A DNA stretch of 64,000 nucleotides from Limnoperna fortunei. Its lineage: Eukaryota; Mollusca; Bivalvia; Mytilida; Modiolidae. Shown here one piece after another: positions 37,384-49,200 of the stretch (positions are counted from its first letter, which is position 1; each line of letters begins with the position of its first letter). Both the position numbers and the translations under genes were made by a program. The notes beneath the pieces were generated by a model. It ran no database searches and had not been told where the DNA came from. It saw only the letters and a program-made list of their open reading frames with translations. The DNA lies in assembly GCA_944474755.1 (NCBI GenBank), contig OX104122.1:4613223-4677222 (forward strand). Direction: 5' to 3'.

Positions 37384-38125
37384 ATGCCCCCCCCCCCCCC
37401 CGACGACATGTCGGGGGGCATTAAGTTTTACTCATGTCCGTCCGTCCGTACGTCCGAACAAATTTCCGTCAAGCTTTTCTCAGAAACCGTACATGAGAAC
37501 AATTTTAAATTTGGCAGAGTGGTTCAGTATCACAAGTTGTACGTCCTAAGCGAATTTCAGACCTGTCGGACAACTACTTCCTGTTTGGGACTTCATTTGT
37601 ACGTAAATACGTCTGTCTGTATGTACAAATTTCCGTCAAGCTTTTCTCAGAAACCGTACATTAGAACAATTTGAAATTTGGCAGTGTGGTTCAGTATCAC
37701 AAGTTGTACGTCCTAAGCGACTTTCAGACCTGTTGCACAACTACTTCATGTCTGCGACTGGGCCGATATGAAAATGTGTTAACATGAGTATGAAAATTTC
37801 CGTCAAGCTTTTCTCAGAAACCGTACATCAGCTTAATTTGAAATTTGGCAGGGTGGTTCAGTATCACAAGTTGTACGTCCTAAGCGACTTTCAGACCTGT
37901 CGGACAACTACTTCCTGTTTGCGACTGGGCCGATATGAAAATGTGTTAACATGAGTATGAAAATTTCCGTCAAGCTTTTCTCAGAAACTGTACATCAGCA
38001 CAATTTGAAATTTGGCAGGGTGGTTCAGTATCACAAGTTGTACGTCCTAAGCGACTTTCAGACCTGTCGGACAACTACTTCTTGTTTGGGACTTCATTTA
38101 GCGGGGGCATCCGTGTCCCATGGAC
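37384..38125. mobile_element. Dispersed element with terminal palindrome and 170-180 bp internal repeats
   Basis: It opens with a palindrome, CCCCCCGACGACATGTCGGG, then TCCGTCCGTCCGTACGTCC. Four internal units of about 170-180 bp begin TTTCCGTCAAGCTTTTCTCA (at about 37466, 37630, 37797 and 37967) and end GACCTGTCGGACAACTACTT. The right end is GCGGGGGCATCCGTGTCCCA. Non-coding; I take it as a non-autonomous mollusc-type element. Confidence 0.7.
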
Positions 38126-38218
38126 ACACTCTTAAATTTTTTAATCTGCCAATCGAAATGATAATTTCTAAAGCGTAAACGATCGATATTGAAGAAATTT
38201 TGTTTTTCGTCTTTGAAA

Positions 38219-38392
38219 ATGTTTTTAATTATTGCCCTTCTGTGGATAATTAATGGTGCCATAGCCAATTTGCATCTTGAACAACCATTCTGTAGTAAGA
38301 ATCCTATACGATGCCCTCCCAAGATGCAACACACCTTTTGCGGGGTTCTCAGTGTTTCCATATGTAGTCAACGGAGACGGAAAAAACTGTAA
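38219..38392 (+). CDS. Candidate small secreted Cys-rich peptide, probably broken
   Basis: From the ATG at 38219 (A at -3) the frame encodes 57 residues. It starts with a clear signal peptide (MFLIIALLWIINGAIA, predicted cut after AIA) and continues with a short mature part containing four cysteines (CSKNPIRC, FCG, SIC) and a basic tail. After the FCG codons, at a run of four G near 38340, the plus-one frame stays open to a TAA at about 38452, overlapping a GT donor-like AAAG-GTAACT, and adds two more cysteines (NCNNYHQSC). That pattern suggests a one-base slip in a formerly longer peptide. The family is not recognised; Kazal-like spacing was considered but does not fit well. No second exon was found. 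Confidence 0.3.
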   Translation: MFLIIALLWIINGAIANLHLEQPFCSKNPIRCPPKMQHTFCGVLSVSICSQRRRKKL

Positions 38393-38459
38393 TAATTATC
38401 ACCAGTCATGTATCAATAATAATCGATCCTATGAAACCGATAAAAAAAGGTAACTGTCG

Positions 38460-39118
38460 AAAGATATAGATTGACTGACTGATTACTGTATTTGTGCAAC
38501 TACATGTTCTTTCGGACGTCAAAGTTCCCGTAGTGATTCGTGACTACAATTTCGTTAAACAAAAATCCAGGATACGATAATTCGTTCTAGATTTCTTACT
38601 AATTACTGCATAAATTTCAATGGATTTACGTACAAGACATAACCCCCTCAGAATGCACATGATTGCAGGAAATTCCGTATTTGATTTCAAAATTTTATGG
38701 TTGGTCAAACGCCCCCAGACCCCCCTCCTCGCCGGTTGCTACTCCTATTTCCACATTAATTCTTAAAGATAATGACATCCCTGGACTTACTTTTGTGGTA
38801 GTCTCTATTAGTGATAGCAAAAAAATAACCAGTGTCTACCTCATACCAATTTTAATTATCCACAGTTTTATGGGAATAATATAATGATAATTTACCTATT
38901 CATGTTTCATGGCATGATTTTATTCAAGAAAAAAACTACATTTAACATTTTATATTTATTTTAAGCAGTGCAGTAACTATTTTGTTATTATCACCAATGT
39001 CAAATGTTTTACTCGTATCTTCTGAATCGGGGTTCTGACTACTCTTTGGGCCAATAAAAACAATGGCATGGACATTTTTGGTTTCGCCATGTTGCCTGAA
39101 CAGGTGGTAGTTATTATA
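38460..39118. other. No gene recognised
   Basis: Short frames only. Confidence 0.4.
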
Positions 39119-39310
39119 ATGTGTACCAGTAACACGTTACCAGATTGGGTACCAGTAACAGGTTAACATATTGTGTCCCCTACATTATTTACAACTCTGA
39201 ATACTGTGCTGTGTTCTGATTGGGTACCAGTAACAGGTTACCAGATTGGGTACCAGTAACAGGTTACCATAATAGTGTCCCCTACATTATTTACAACACT
39301 GAATACTGTG
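39119..39310. repeat. Short duplicated block with GGTACCAGTAACAGGTTA
   Basis: GGGTACCAGTAACAGGTTAC occurs four times and GTGTCCCCTACATTATTTAC twice, as a partial tandem duplication of about 110 bp. Confidence 0.85.
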
Positions 39311-39784
39311 TTCTGATTGGGTCAATAATATATGTACAATTTGTTGTCTATAAGCGATTGCAGGAATTCAATTTTAAAAAGGAATATAGTTTTTCTTCCC
39401 ATTTTCTGTTTTTCCCCTGTAACAACACCACACGAACAAAAAACATAAAACACAAATTAAAACCAAAAAAAAAGGACTTTTCAAAATTTAAATCTCTTAA
39501 ATCTTTAAATCTAACATTTGTTCAAATTGTAAATAATGTGCATATGTTCATGTACATGTACATATTAAGTATAGATTTTCCTGTTACCATGGAAACTGAA
39601 CGGGGAATTTTTTGAAGTTACATGTATTTAACATCAAATATCTGGATACATGTATTTAAAAAAAAAATCTGTTAAATTCATAGTCAATGTAGACAATACA
39701 TTTATGTTAAAGAGGTAGTATAAAATGAAGACTTGTCACAGGTTATTGAAATTAAATGTCAAGATACATGTTTTAAACCTCCTG

Positions 39785-40080
39785 AATATACGTGTAGCTG
39801 AAATATTGCTTGCTGGACGTTAAACAATTATCAATCAATCAATACATGTATTAAAACTTCCTGAATATAGCTGAAATATTGCTTGCTGGACGTTAAACAA
39901 TAATCAGTCAATCAATACATGTATTAAAACTTCCTGAATATAGCTGAAATATTGCTTGCTGGACGTTAAACAATAATCAATCAATCAATACATGTATTAA
40001 AACTTCCTGAATATAGCTGAAATATTGCTTGCTGGACGTTAAACAATAATCAATCAATCAATCAATCAATACATGTGTTA
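39785..40080. repeat. Tandem copies of a SINE tail
   Basis: Four units of about 65-70 bp read CTGAATATAGCTGAAATATT, GCTTGCTGGACGTTAAACAA and TAATCAATCAATCAAT. The unit looks like a retroposon 3' end with its AATC tail, expanded in tandem. Confidence 0.85.
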
Positions 40081-40407
40081 AAACATCTATTAAATTTGCA
40101 GTCAATCTAGAATATAAATTTCTGTAAGAGACAGTTTCCTTAATGTCATTATATGTTAGGTATAAAATAACATTGACAGATATTTGTTAAAATGTACATT
40201 TCATCTTACAAAAATAGGTTATGTACTTTGGTCATGTGACCAGGGTCTGTTGCACTAATGATGTCCTTGAGGTGGTGTGATGAAGCTATTTAAATCTTTT
40301 CCAGTTGATACCAGACTTTTGTTGTCTGCTTAAACAATTTGTTTTCTCAGCAGCAATAAAGATGAATAACAAAGAAAATATTGTTTACATTTTAGATTTA
40401 GAAGAAC

Positions 40408-40431
40408 ATGGACCAAAGAGAATTGAATGAA
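40408..40431 (+). CDS. ROCO gene exon 1 (start)
   Basis: ATG in strong context (GAACATGG), eight codons MDQRELNE, then donor GTAAGTAAAG. An AG at 40393-40394 (CATTTTAG) could be an acceptor, so an upstream untranslated exon is possible. The start is chosen because it is the first ATG in frame with exon 2. Confidence 0.8.
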
Positions 40432-43174
40432 GTAAGTAAAGTTTATATTCTGAAGTAAATACGTTAACATGTACAAGTACAGATCTGTGGCTTGATGCCA
40501 CTTTTATCAATTTTTCAGCCATACATGTATCAACTATCATGGTGTCCAGTGTTAATGGTCTAATTAGACGTCAGCAACATAGTTTTCCATTGCTGTGTGA
40601 ACACAAACATATATTGTTTACTACAATCCTCCATCTTTGTTTGACTAAATAGAATTTGAATTTTTATAAAACATTTATAACATGAATGGCAGGTCACATA
40701 AATGTGTTGACAGATTAACAAAATGGACAATGAACATTAGACTTGATGGTGGTCAATTAAAAATAAATTTAAAAAATACATTTATCTACGTTTACATATA
40801 TTGTGTTACTGTTACTATGGATTGACTGTTATAATATCATTTCAGGAACTTCTGAGGGCTGCTGAGAGAGGTGACACTAAGTCTGTGGAGGAATGTCTGG
40901 CTGGAGGGGCCGATGTCAATTATAAAAATGTAGTGAGTTACTTGTGTTTTAACATTTATCTCTGACAACAAATCATTAATAACACATCACACATGACAGA
41001 CATCAGTCACACAAATTAAATATTTCACAGTAAGTGTGACCGTCTGAATCAGAAAATATCATAACAATGTCTGCTACAACAGTACATCATGGCTGACTAA
41101 TTAAATATTTCACCACGAGTGTGACGATTTATTTAACTCATGGCTGACATCACCACGAGTGTGACGATTTATTTAACTCATGGCTGACATCACCACGAGT
41201 GTGACAATTTATTTAACTCGTATCTTTGTCCTGAATCAGAAAATATCGCGTTTGATTTGATCCGTTACAAAAACTACTTTTGTTATATGTAGGTGTATTA
41301 CTTACATTGAGAAGATTTGATGATCAAATGTTTATTTACATAGAATGTTTACAGATAGTTTATTTCTGTTGTAGTACGGATGGAGTCCTTTATTGGTGGC
41401 ATCATGGAACGGCAGGACAGTGACAGTGTCCAGGCTGGTGGACCTGGGGGCTGACATTAACACCAAGGATAACAATGTATGTATTTACTTAACTGATTTG
41501 TGTGTTTATCATTGATCACTAACAACAAATAAGTCACCATTTATTTTATGACTGACACCCTGTACCACTATAATCCTCCATTGTAGGTTGTCCCCGGGGG
41601 TCAGTCCCCACACCCTAAATTGTGTACATTTTTGTAATTTATATATTGATCAAAGTGTACAATCACAGATCATTAATAACACTTTAAGTATGGCAGACGT
41701 CAGATTATTTCACACAAATATTTCATTGTAAGTGTGGAGCCATTCATTCATTCATTCGTTCATTCATTCATTCATTCATTCATTCATTGAATTCTTTCAT
41801 TCAATATTCATTCATTTGATGTGTTATATGTAGGTGTATTACTTACATTGAGAAGATTTGATGATCAAATGTTTATTTACAGAGAATGTTTACAGATAGT
41901 TTATTTCTGTTGTAGTACGGACAGAGTCCTTTATTTGTGGCATCACAGAACGGCCACACAGAGACAGTGTCCAGGCTGGTGGTCCTGGGGGCTGACATTG
42001 ATGTCAAGGACAATGTATGTATTTACTTAACTGATTTGTGTGTTTATCATTGATCACTAACAACAAATAAGTCACCATTTATTTTATGACTGACACCCTG
42101 TACCACTATAATCCTCCATTGTAGGTTGTCCCGGGGGTCAGTCCCCACACCCTAAATTGTGTACATTTTTGTAATTTATATATTGATCAAAGTGTACAAT
42201 CACAGATCATTAATAACACTTTAAGTATGGCAGACGTCAGATTATTTCACACAAATATTTCATTGTAAGTGTGTAGCCATTCATTCATTCATTCATTCAT
42301 TCATTCATTCATTCATTCATTCATTCATTCATTCATTCATTCATTCATTCATTCATTCATTCATTCATTCATTGAATTCTTTCATTCAATATTCATTCAT
42401 TTGATGTGTTATATGTAGGTGTATTACTTACATTGAGAAGATTTGATGATAAAATGTTTATTTACATAGAATGTTTACAGATAGTTTATTTCTGTTGTAG
42501 GACGGACGGAGTCCTTTATTTATGGCATCAGTGAACGGCCACACAGAGACAGTGTCCAGGCTGGTGGACCTGGGGGCTGACATTGAGGCCAAGGATGACG
42601 ATGTATGTATTTACTTAACTGATTTGTTTGTTTATCATTGATCACTAACAACAAATAAGTCACCATTTATTTTATGACTTACATTGTCCCTATACCACTA
42701 TAATCCTCCATTGTAGGTTGTCAAAAGGGGGGAGGGGTTGACTATCCCCACCCCCTAGATTATGTACATTTTCTAATTTGTATATTTACACACGTCTGCA
42801 CACAAAATTGTGCTTGTGTTTTTCATTCTTTTTAGTAAGATGGTATTTTTAGTGTACAGATGTATGTCTGTTGTTCTGGGGATACACACAAGGTTTCCCC
42901 CACCCCTTATAGCATAAGTTATCATTGTGTTATCCTTGCTGTTACTGTGGGCTTAATTGTCACTAGGGTGGTTGTCCCCACCCCGTCATAACACTGATGA
43001 TTTATAATCTTCAAAATAGTTGTAATCCCCCACCCCATAACTATGTGTTACCATATTATTGATGATATAATTAGTTTTATTGAGTTGAGTTTGAATCCCC
43101 CGGGGAGTTATCCCAGACCCATTAATGCATTTATTGGTTATAAAGTTGGAGACTTATAGTTTTTGTTGCGTTAC

Positions 43175-43207
<33 letters not shown>

Positions 43208-46200
43208 TTTCTCGCGTCGCCGACATTCTCCGGGGAACTTTGTAAATTTTGCACAATGATAGACCCCTATGAGATGTGGGCTCTAACCATTTTTCAAGTG
43301 TAGGGGCCCCCCAGTGCCGTGCCATGCCCCTCCAAATACCTCAAAATTTGATATTTTTTTTAAATGTAAAAAATAGTTAACATTCCTACCATATAACCTT
43401 ATATATTATTACTCCTTAAAGCAGGACGTCATATTAGAATACTCCTTATGATTAGACGAAAAATTTGGTGTCAGAGGGGTCATGCCCCTCCCCCTCAAAT
43501 GAACAATTTCTTTATATCTTGAAAACCATTGGGATCCCCACCCTATAACCATATATATTCTTACTCCTTATGATAAAACACATCATTTAGTACCATGAGA
43601 GGGTTGGAGGGGTCTTGCCCCACCCCCTCAAATGACAAATTATTGAATATCTTGAAAACCATTGAAATCCCCACCCTATAACCATATATATTCTTACTCT
43701 GTATGATAAGACGAATCATTTAGTACCATGGGAGGGTCGGAGGGGGTCATGCCCCACCCCCTTAAAATTACTTAATTCTTCTTTCTTCTTTTTCTTCTTT
43801 CCGTTCGAGTTGTTTTCAAATTTTCTCTAAGATGCAATGTCCAATCAATACGAAACTTTGGGAACTTGTTAAGGATCACTTGAAGTTTTGCAATCCAATT
43901 TTGTAATTTTCAAAATGGCTGCCATTTCCATGGAAACAGGGGTAATTATATAGGATATTGCATTATCATTGTAAAAATGTGTTTTTGGGCTTTTCAACAT
44001 GCTCAAGGTTATAGTGGCAATAGGGGTTCGTTTGGGAGAAATCTGGTGTTGGCATCCCATCGCAATTGTGAATATTTATTTTTAAATCTGTACAGATCCC
44101 CACCAAGTTTATGTTTTTCTAACGCCAAAATTTCGACCAACCATTTTCTCGGAGACGGTAAATTGGATTGATATGAAACTTTGCCTCAAAATAGGTCATG
44201 ACTTTAAGTTGTGCACACCAGTTTTAAAATTTTAAAATTGGTGTCCATCTTGAAATGGTGGTCATTTTGAAAATGAAAAAGCCTTAAAAATCCAAGAGTA
44301 AACAAATTTCAATGAAAATTTGAATGTAAGTAGAGTATGTTATACCGTACCATATGATGCATCATGGCAGCTTAAAATAGTGGCCATTTTGAAAATGAAA
44401 AAAAATCCTTAAAAATACAAAAGTGTACTGATATCGATGACAATTGGAATATAAGTAAAGTAGGTAATACAGAACCACACGACGCACATGCAACGTGGCA
44501 GGTATCATTTAATAATATTTTTCTTTTTCTAAGACATGAACTTGTCTGCATGATTACGAAAAAATGCTTTGACCAATCAATTTGAAACTTGCGGAGGTTT
44601 TGGAGGGTCGATCAGAGTGGTGAATTCAACATGTAAATTTCAAGATGGCACCCATTTTCAAAATGGACGTCATATCAACTAAAAGTACATTTCTCAGATC
44701 TCGGTAATGGTTTGACAGGTTTCATTGAAAATCGGTACACATACAGTGGACTATACCGAGCATTTAAGGGAAGAAAATCTGATGTGAACATCACCATTTT
44801 GTAATAGGGCCATTTTATCACCCCCCTCCCCTAAAAAAAGTCAAGACTGTAGAATTGATGGAAAATTGACTTCTAGGCATATTTTAATATACTTATTTGA
44901 ATGAAATACTATCCATGCGGATTTTGGTCGAAGATCTTTAATTATTGTTCTTTTTTTATCACTGCTTTGTCCGAAATTTTCACCAACATAGGTTGGTACG
45001 ACCAATATGATACTTGGCATAGTCAATGTTTATGACTCCTAGTTGTGCATATTGGCTTTGAAATTTTCAATATGGCCAGGCCACCTGCCGAAAACCAACC
45101 CCTAAACACGAAAAAATTTAACTTCATCAGATTTCGACGAAATTTATATAGGTAGATTAGGTCCCCTGAGTGTGCCACTTCTTTCAAAATTGTTCCGTTT
45201 TCAAAATGGTGGACATTTTACTGCATGAAATTCTATCCTTGTGGATTTTGGCCGACTTCTGTGTTGGCATCCCAACACAAAAAATCTTTAACTATTATTA
45301 TTATTATTTCGGTTTCCACTTTTTCTAGATCATGAACTAGTCTCAGTGGTCCCTTAATAGAATAAAGTGAAGATTGACACAGTTGTAGATCTACATAAAA
45401 AGGGGTGCGGTCAGAAATCAGAAATTTGATAATGGCCACCACTTTACTACACCCACCCAAAAATGGCAAAAATTTTCCCTTGATCCGATTTCAACGAAAT
45501 TTGTCATGAACGTAGATTTTAGTATTTCAAGTGAAACACTACCTCTGAAATTTTTTTCCGAAGTCATGTTTCAAAATGGCTGTAAAAACGTGTATAATTT
45601 TCAACATTATCCGATCACAATGAAATTTAACGTGCTCTGATTGCAACAAAATTTGGTATGGATTCAGATTTAAGTGTTCTGCGTGGAACTCTACATAAAC
45701 ATTTTTTTTACCATGCATTTCAAAATGGCGGCCAAAAATGCATTAAATATTCAACATTGTCCGATTTTAATTAAATTTGATGTGTACGTACATTTTAATG
45801 TCCTGAGTGGAATGCGATACTATCCAAGGGGATTTTGGATGACTTCTGTGTTGGTATTCCAACAATTGGTACAGATCCCCGCCCTATAAGTGTATGTTTT
45901 TATAATTCCAGTAGTTAAACAAGTTTATATCAACCAATTACTATGCATGTGTATTGATGATATAAATCAGTTTGTTTAGTACATATAAACAATAACTGGT
46001 TAATAAAGTAAGATACATGTTTATGTAGACTTGAACAATATAAGTATTTGTTCTATTCCTTAACAGCTCAGTTCTCCTTTTTTACAGGGCAGAACACCGT
46101 ATGATATAGCTCAGAAGGATGACATAAAAAAATTACTGAAGGTAGATATATTTGTCAGCTGAAATATAGATATATAGTGTGTTGTATGTATGTATGTCTG

Positions 46201-49200
46201 CATGTTTGTCTGTGTCTGTTCATGTCTGTCTACTAGTATCTCCATTTTATATCTGGTATTTTTGTGTCAATACTTTTTGTGTGTTTTAAGTTTAGTATTT
46301 TTATGCCCTTGAGACGATAAGACAGAGGGCATACTAATTTACCCTTGTCTGTCGGTGGGTCCATCCATTCCCTGTCCATCCATCTGACTGTCCGGCTTAC
46401 AGTTTTATGGCTACACCATTTATATTTAATGATATATAATGAAAATGTGCAGCGCCAAATGATTTTAATTTGGATTATTTTCATAGTTGGACATAGTCAG
46501 TTGTCCAGATAGCTGAGGTAGGGTTTGTCTGTTATACCACACTGCTAATGTTGCTGGGCAAGGGGGGTCATCATTTGTGTCTTACACACTTCTTTCTGAA
46601 AAAAACTTGAACGCTAATATACTAAGTATCAACCTTTAATTCTCAGCTGCAGGGTCATACTTTTAATCTAGTCTATGTCTATATTGTCTGTCCCATCTCA
46701 CTCTCTGTTTTATCAACTTACCTGAACCGAAGGGTCATTTGAGCTTTTCTGATCACTTGTCGTTCCTAAACTTTTCAGATGTCAACCTTCTTCTTCAAAA
46801 CCACTTGACTAATTGGAGCCGACCTTCACAGGAATGTTTATTGGATGGTTGTTTACAAAGTGTGGTATCAGAACATATAGTTTTATATGAATTTATATTG
46901 TAATTAAATGAGCAAATCGGTTTAATATATATAACTTCACTATATTTGAGATTGACAGTTGAAATGTTGACAGGTAGATAATAGACAGGTCCACAGTCGA
47001 CAGGTTGACAGGTGGATGATAGACAGGTCTACAGTCTACAGGTTGACAGGTAGACAATAGACATTTCTACAGTTGACAGATAGATAATAGACATGTCAAC
47101 AGTCGACTGGTTGATAGGTACACAATAGAGAGACCGACAGGTTGACAGGTAGACAACAGACAGGTCTGCATAGAATATGTAGACATCAGACAGGTCTTCA
47201 GTTGACAGGTTGACAATAGAAGTCGACAGGTAGATAATAGACAGGACTACAGTTGACAGGTAGACAACAGACAAGTCTACAGTTGACAGGTAGACAAAAG
47301 ACAGGTCTACAGTCGACAGGTGGACAGGTAGATAATAGACATGTCTACAGTTGACAGGCTGATAGGTAGACAACAGACAGGTCTACATTTGACAGGTAGA
47401 CAATAAAGAGGTCAACAGTGGACATGTTGACAGGGAAGACAATAGACATTTTGACAGGTAGACAATAGACATGTCGGAGCAATGATTTGAAATTGGATTT
47501 GTCGTTTTTGTTACAATCAAGACAGTTTCAGACTATTATTTTGTTTTTAGCTCACCTGGACCGAAGGTCCATGTGAGCTATTGCTATCACTTGGCGTCCG
47601 TCGTCCGTCGTAAACTTTTTCAAAAATCTTCTCCTCTGAAACAACTGTGCCAATTTTTTTCAAACTTGGCCACAATCATCCTTAGGGTTCCTAGTTTCAA
47701 GTTTATACCCAGGGTGTTGATCAACAGACAAATATGGCCGCTGTTACTAAAAATAGAACATGGGAGTCAACACAGGTTTTTGATCATTATCTAAAAAACT
47801 ATAATAGCTATAGAGAAAACCGTTACTTCAAATTGATCAGCACATTAAGGTCTACAATAGTTGCTATTAGTGCGAAGTTGTTTATTGGCTTCTTGTAGGA
47901 GTTATAGCCCTTTTTTGACGATTTTTGACAAAATTTTTGGTATTTACAATAGAACCTGAAAAATATACGAGGTAGAGTGAAACTGTAAATGGCAAAAATG
48001 ATCAGCAATAAAAGCCCTACAATTCACTTAATTGGTCTGAAATTGTCAGATGACTCTTTATATGAGTTATTGCCCTTAAATGGTAATTTTTTATGAAATT
48101 TTCCGTTTTTGTCCTATAACTTAAAAACTATAACAGCTAGAGTAAAACTGTAAATAGCAAAAATGATCAACAATACAAGCCCTACAATTCACTGTATTAG
48201 TCTGAAATTGTCAGATGACTCCTTATAGGAGTTATTGCCCTTAAATGGCAATTTTTTATGAAATTTTCCGTTTTTGTCCTGTAACTTGAAAACTATAGCA
48301 GCTAGATTGAAACTGTGAATTGCACAAATGATCAGCAATAAAGACCCTACAATTCACTTGATTGGTCTGAAATTGTCAGATGACTCCTTATAGGAGTTAT
48401 TGCCCTTAAATTGCAATTTTTTATGAAATTTTCCGTTTTTGTCCTGTAACTTAAAAACCATAACAGCTAGAGTGAAATAATAAATTGCAAAAATGATCAG
48501 CAAAAAAGCCCTACAATTCATTTAATTGGTCTGAAATTGTCAGATGACTCCTTATAGGGGTTATTGCCCTTAAATGACAATTTTGTTAAGAAATTTTCCA
48601 TTTTTGTCCTGTAACTTGAAAAATATAGTAGCTAGATTAAAACTGTAAATTGCACAAATGATCAGCAATAGAAGCCCTACAAATGATTGCTTAGTCCAAA
48701 AATTGCAAGATGACTCTTTATAGGAGTTATTGCCCTTTCATTATGAATTTGGACATATGAACAGTTTTTTAATTATAAATTAGTCTATAACACACCTATT
48801 AGTAGAGTAAAACTGTAAATTTCTAAAGTACCCTAAAGGACAATGCCTAAAAACCATTTAATTTTCAGAAATTGTGGATGGCACCTTATAGGAGTTATTG
48901 TATTTAACAAATTTTTTGAAGAAATGTTTAGTTTTTGCACAGTAACTTAAAAGCTATAACAACTAGACTGAAACTGTTAATTTCAAAAATTTTAATATAG
49001 TTTAAGTCATTTGGATTCCAGGTGAGCGATTACAGGCTCCTGGGAGCCTCTAGTTATTGGAAACAACATTTTTATTTTTTGAAGAAAGATCGAGCCCTGC
49101 GGGCTATTTTCATAGAAAATCGGCAGGCCAGAGGTTTCAGTTTTTTAAGGCCCTGACGTCTGGCTTTAGGAATTTTTAACCCCCGACAGGTTTAGGCAGA

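Larger units (their letters stand above)
41283..42722 (+). repeat. Three tandem exon-intron units with ankyrin exons
   Basis: Units start with TGTAGGTGTATTACTTACAT at about 41288, 41829 and 42415 (periods 541 and 586). Each holds an 88-base intron end, one ankyrin exon and the following intron part. Introns 3 and 4 are almost identical; most of the length difference is a longer TTCA tract in the latter. Confidence 0.93.

Noticed and set aside
39220..39615. 131-codon plus-strand frame
   Set aside because: It starts in a small repeat and continues through A-rich low complexity; no domain recognised.
41821..42030. 69-codon frame over exon 4
   Set aside because: Different phase from the ankyrin exon and runs through the splice sites; a shadow of exon 4.
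47029..47373. 114-codon minus-strand frame of YLSTVDLS type
   Set aside because: Translation of the irregular GACAGGTAGA repeat inside intron 6.
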